64,000 nucleotides of DNA from Deinococcus radiopugnans ATCC 19172 (GTDB lineage Bacteria; Deinococcota; Deinococci; Deinococcales; Deinococcaceae), in NCBI RefSeq assembly GCF_006335125.1, contig NZ_VDMO01000010.1, forward strand, positions 105,945 through 169,944, given 5' to 3'. The notes under the pieces were generated by a model, which saw only the letters and a list, made by a program, of their open reading frames with translations, was not told where the DNA came from and searched no databases. Below are positions 61,969 to 64,000 of this stretch, piece after piece. The position numbers were made by a program, and so were the translations under genes. The first letter of the stretch is position 1. Each line of letters begins with the position of its first letter.

Positions 61969-62252
61969 TTAGGCCTGGCCTTCGAGTTGCTCGATGCGCT
62001 GACCCTCGGCGAGACGGACCACGGCCTTCTTGCGGTCGTTGCGGGTGCCCATGAAACGGCCCACGCGCTTCTGCTTGCCGCGCACGTTCATGGTGCTGAT
62101 GCCCACCACGGACACGTCGAAGGCACGCTGGATGGCGCTCTTGATCTCGGTCTTGGTGGCCTTGGGGCTGACCCAGAACGAGTACACGCCGCGCTCCATG
62201 CCTGCGTACGCCTTCTCGCTGATCACCGGCTGGTGGATGATGTCGTAGTAGC

Positions 62253-62256
<4 letters not shown>
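61969..62256 (-). CDS. rplW: 50S ribosomal protein L23
   Basis: 95 residues: [20 protein letters not shown] and [39 protein letters not shown]. Docking site for trigger factor and SRP at the tunnel exit. 4-nt overlap with rplD. Confidence 0.98.
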
Positions 62257-62873
<617 letters not shown>

Positions 62874-62875
62874 GT

Positions 62876-63831
<956 letters not shown>

Positions 63832-63836
63832 TGCTA

Positions 63837-64000
<164 letters not shown>

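Overview
The window is high-GC (by eye about two thirds G+C) bacterial chromosome, and everything points to the genus Deinococcus. The ribosomal proteins, RNA polymerase alpha and IF-1 read as Deinococcus-type. DNA gyrase A has a radiation/desiccation response motif (RDRM, the DdrO operator) at its promoter. Many genes start 5-9 nt after a TANNNT -10 element with no Shine-Dalgarno, the leaderless arrangement described for Deinococcus. About 173-bp palindromic-ended repeats interrupt intergenic regions. No tRNA, rRNA, CRISPR array, transposase or phage gene was seen.

Layout. 1-8.6 kb: NYN nuclease fragment, DUF309 protein, thioredoxin, small hydrolase, an operon of three roadblock/LC7 proteins, a tyrosine phosphatase, gyrA, a Crp/Fnr regulator (DdrI-like) and an autoregulated PadR/membrane-protein pair. 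8.6-27 kb: mostly single housekeeping genes on both strands (serine dehydratase, pseudouridine synthases, gatA, PP2C phosphatase, RidA, RicT, M3 peptidase, secreted VWA and LysM proteins, rbfA, thioesterase, PIG-L deacetylase, RNase H, YqeK-like, GNAT). 27-39.4 kb: one co-directional cluster of LacI regulator, oligopeptide/oligosaccharide-type ABC importer, GH4 glycosidase, glucosamine-6-P deaminase/isomerase-like protein, GlcNAc-kinase-like protein, MOSC protein and GH84 beta-N-acetylglucosaminidase. It reads as an amino-sugar (GlcNAc glycan) scavenging locus.

39.5-43 kb: the infA-rpmJ-rpsM-rpsK-rpsD-rpoA-rplQ operon (minus strand). 43.1-51.8 kb: a minus-strand block encoding a SWIM zinc-finger protein, a DUF5691-like helical protein, a small membrane protein, a MoxR AAA+ ATPase, a DUF5682-like protein and a VWA protein. 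This resembles the uncharacterised E. coli yehLMPQ set and is the best candidate for an undescribed system. It carries a low-GC insert with two unrecognised genes, and a candidate RDRM sits on its promoter. 51.9-64 kb: the S10-spc ribosomal superoperon from tuf (partial) to secY-adk on the minus strand, split between rpsN and rpsH by a terminator, a new promoter and a possible repeat remnant.

Three signals recur: leaderless starts, ATGA/GTGA stop-start overlaps inside operons, and repeats whose terminal ATACGGA begins on the last base of a neighbouring stop codon. Long antisense open frames over high-GC genes were ignored.
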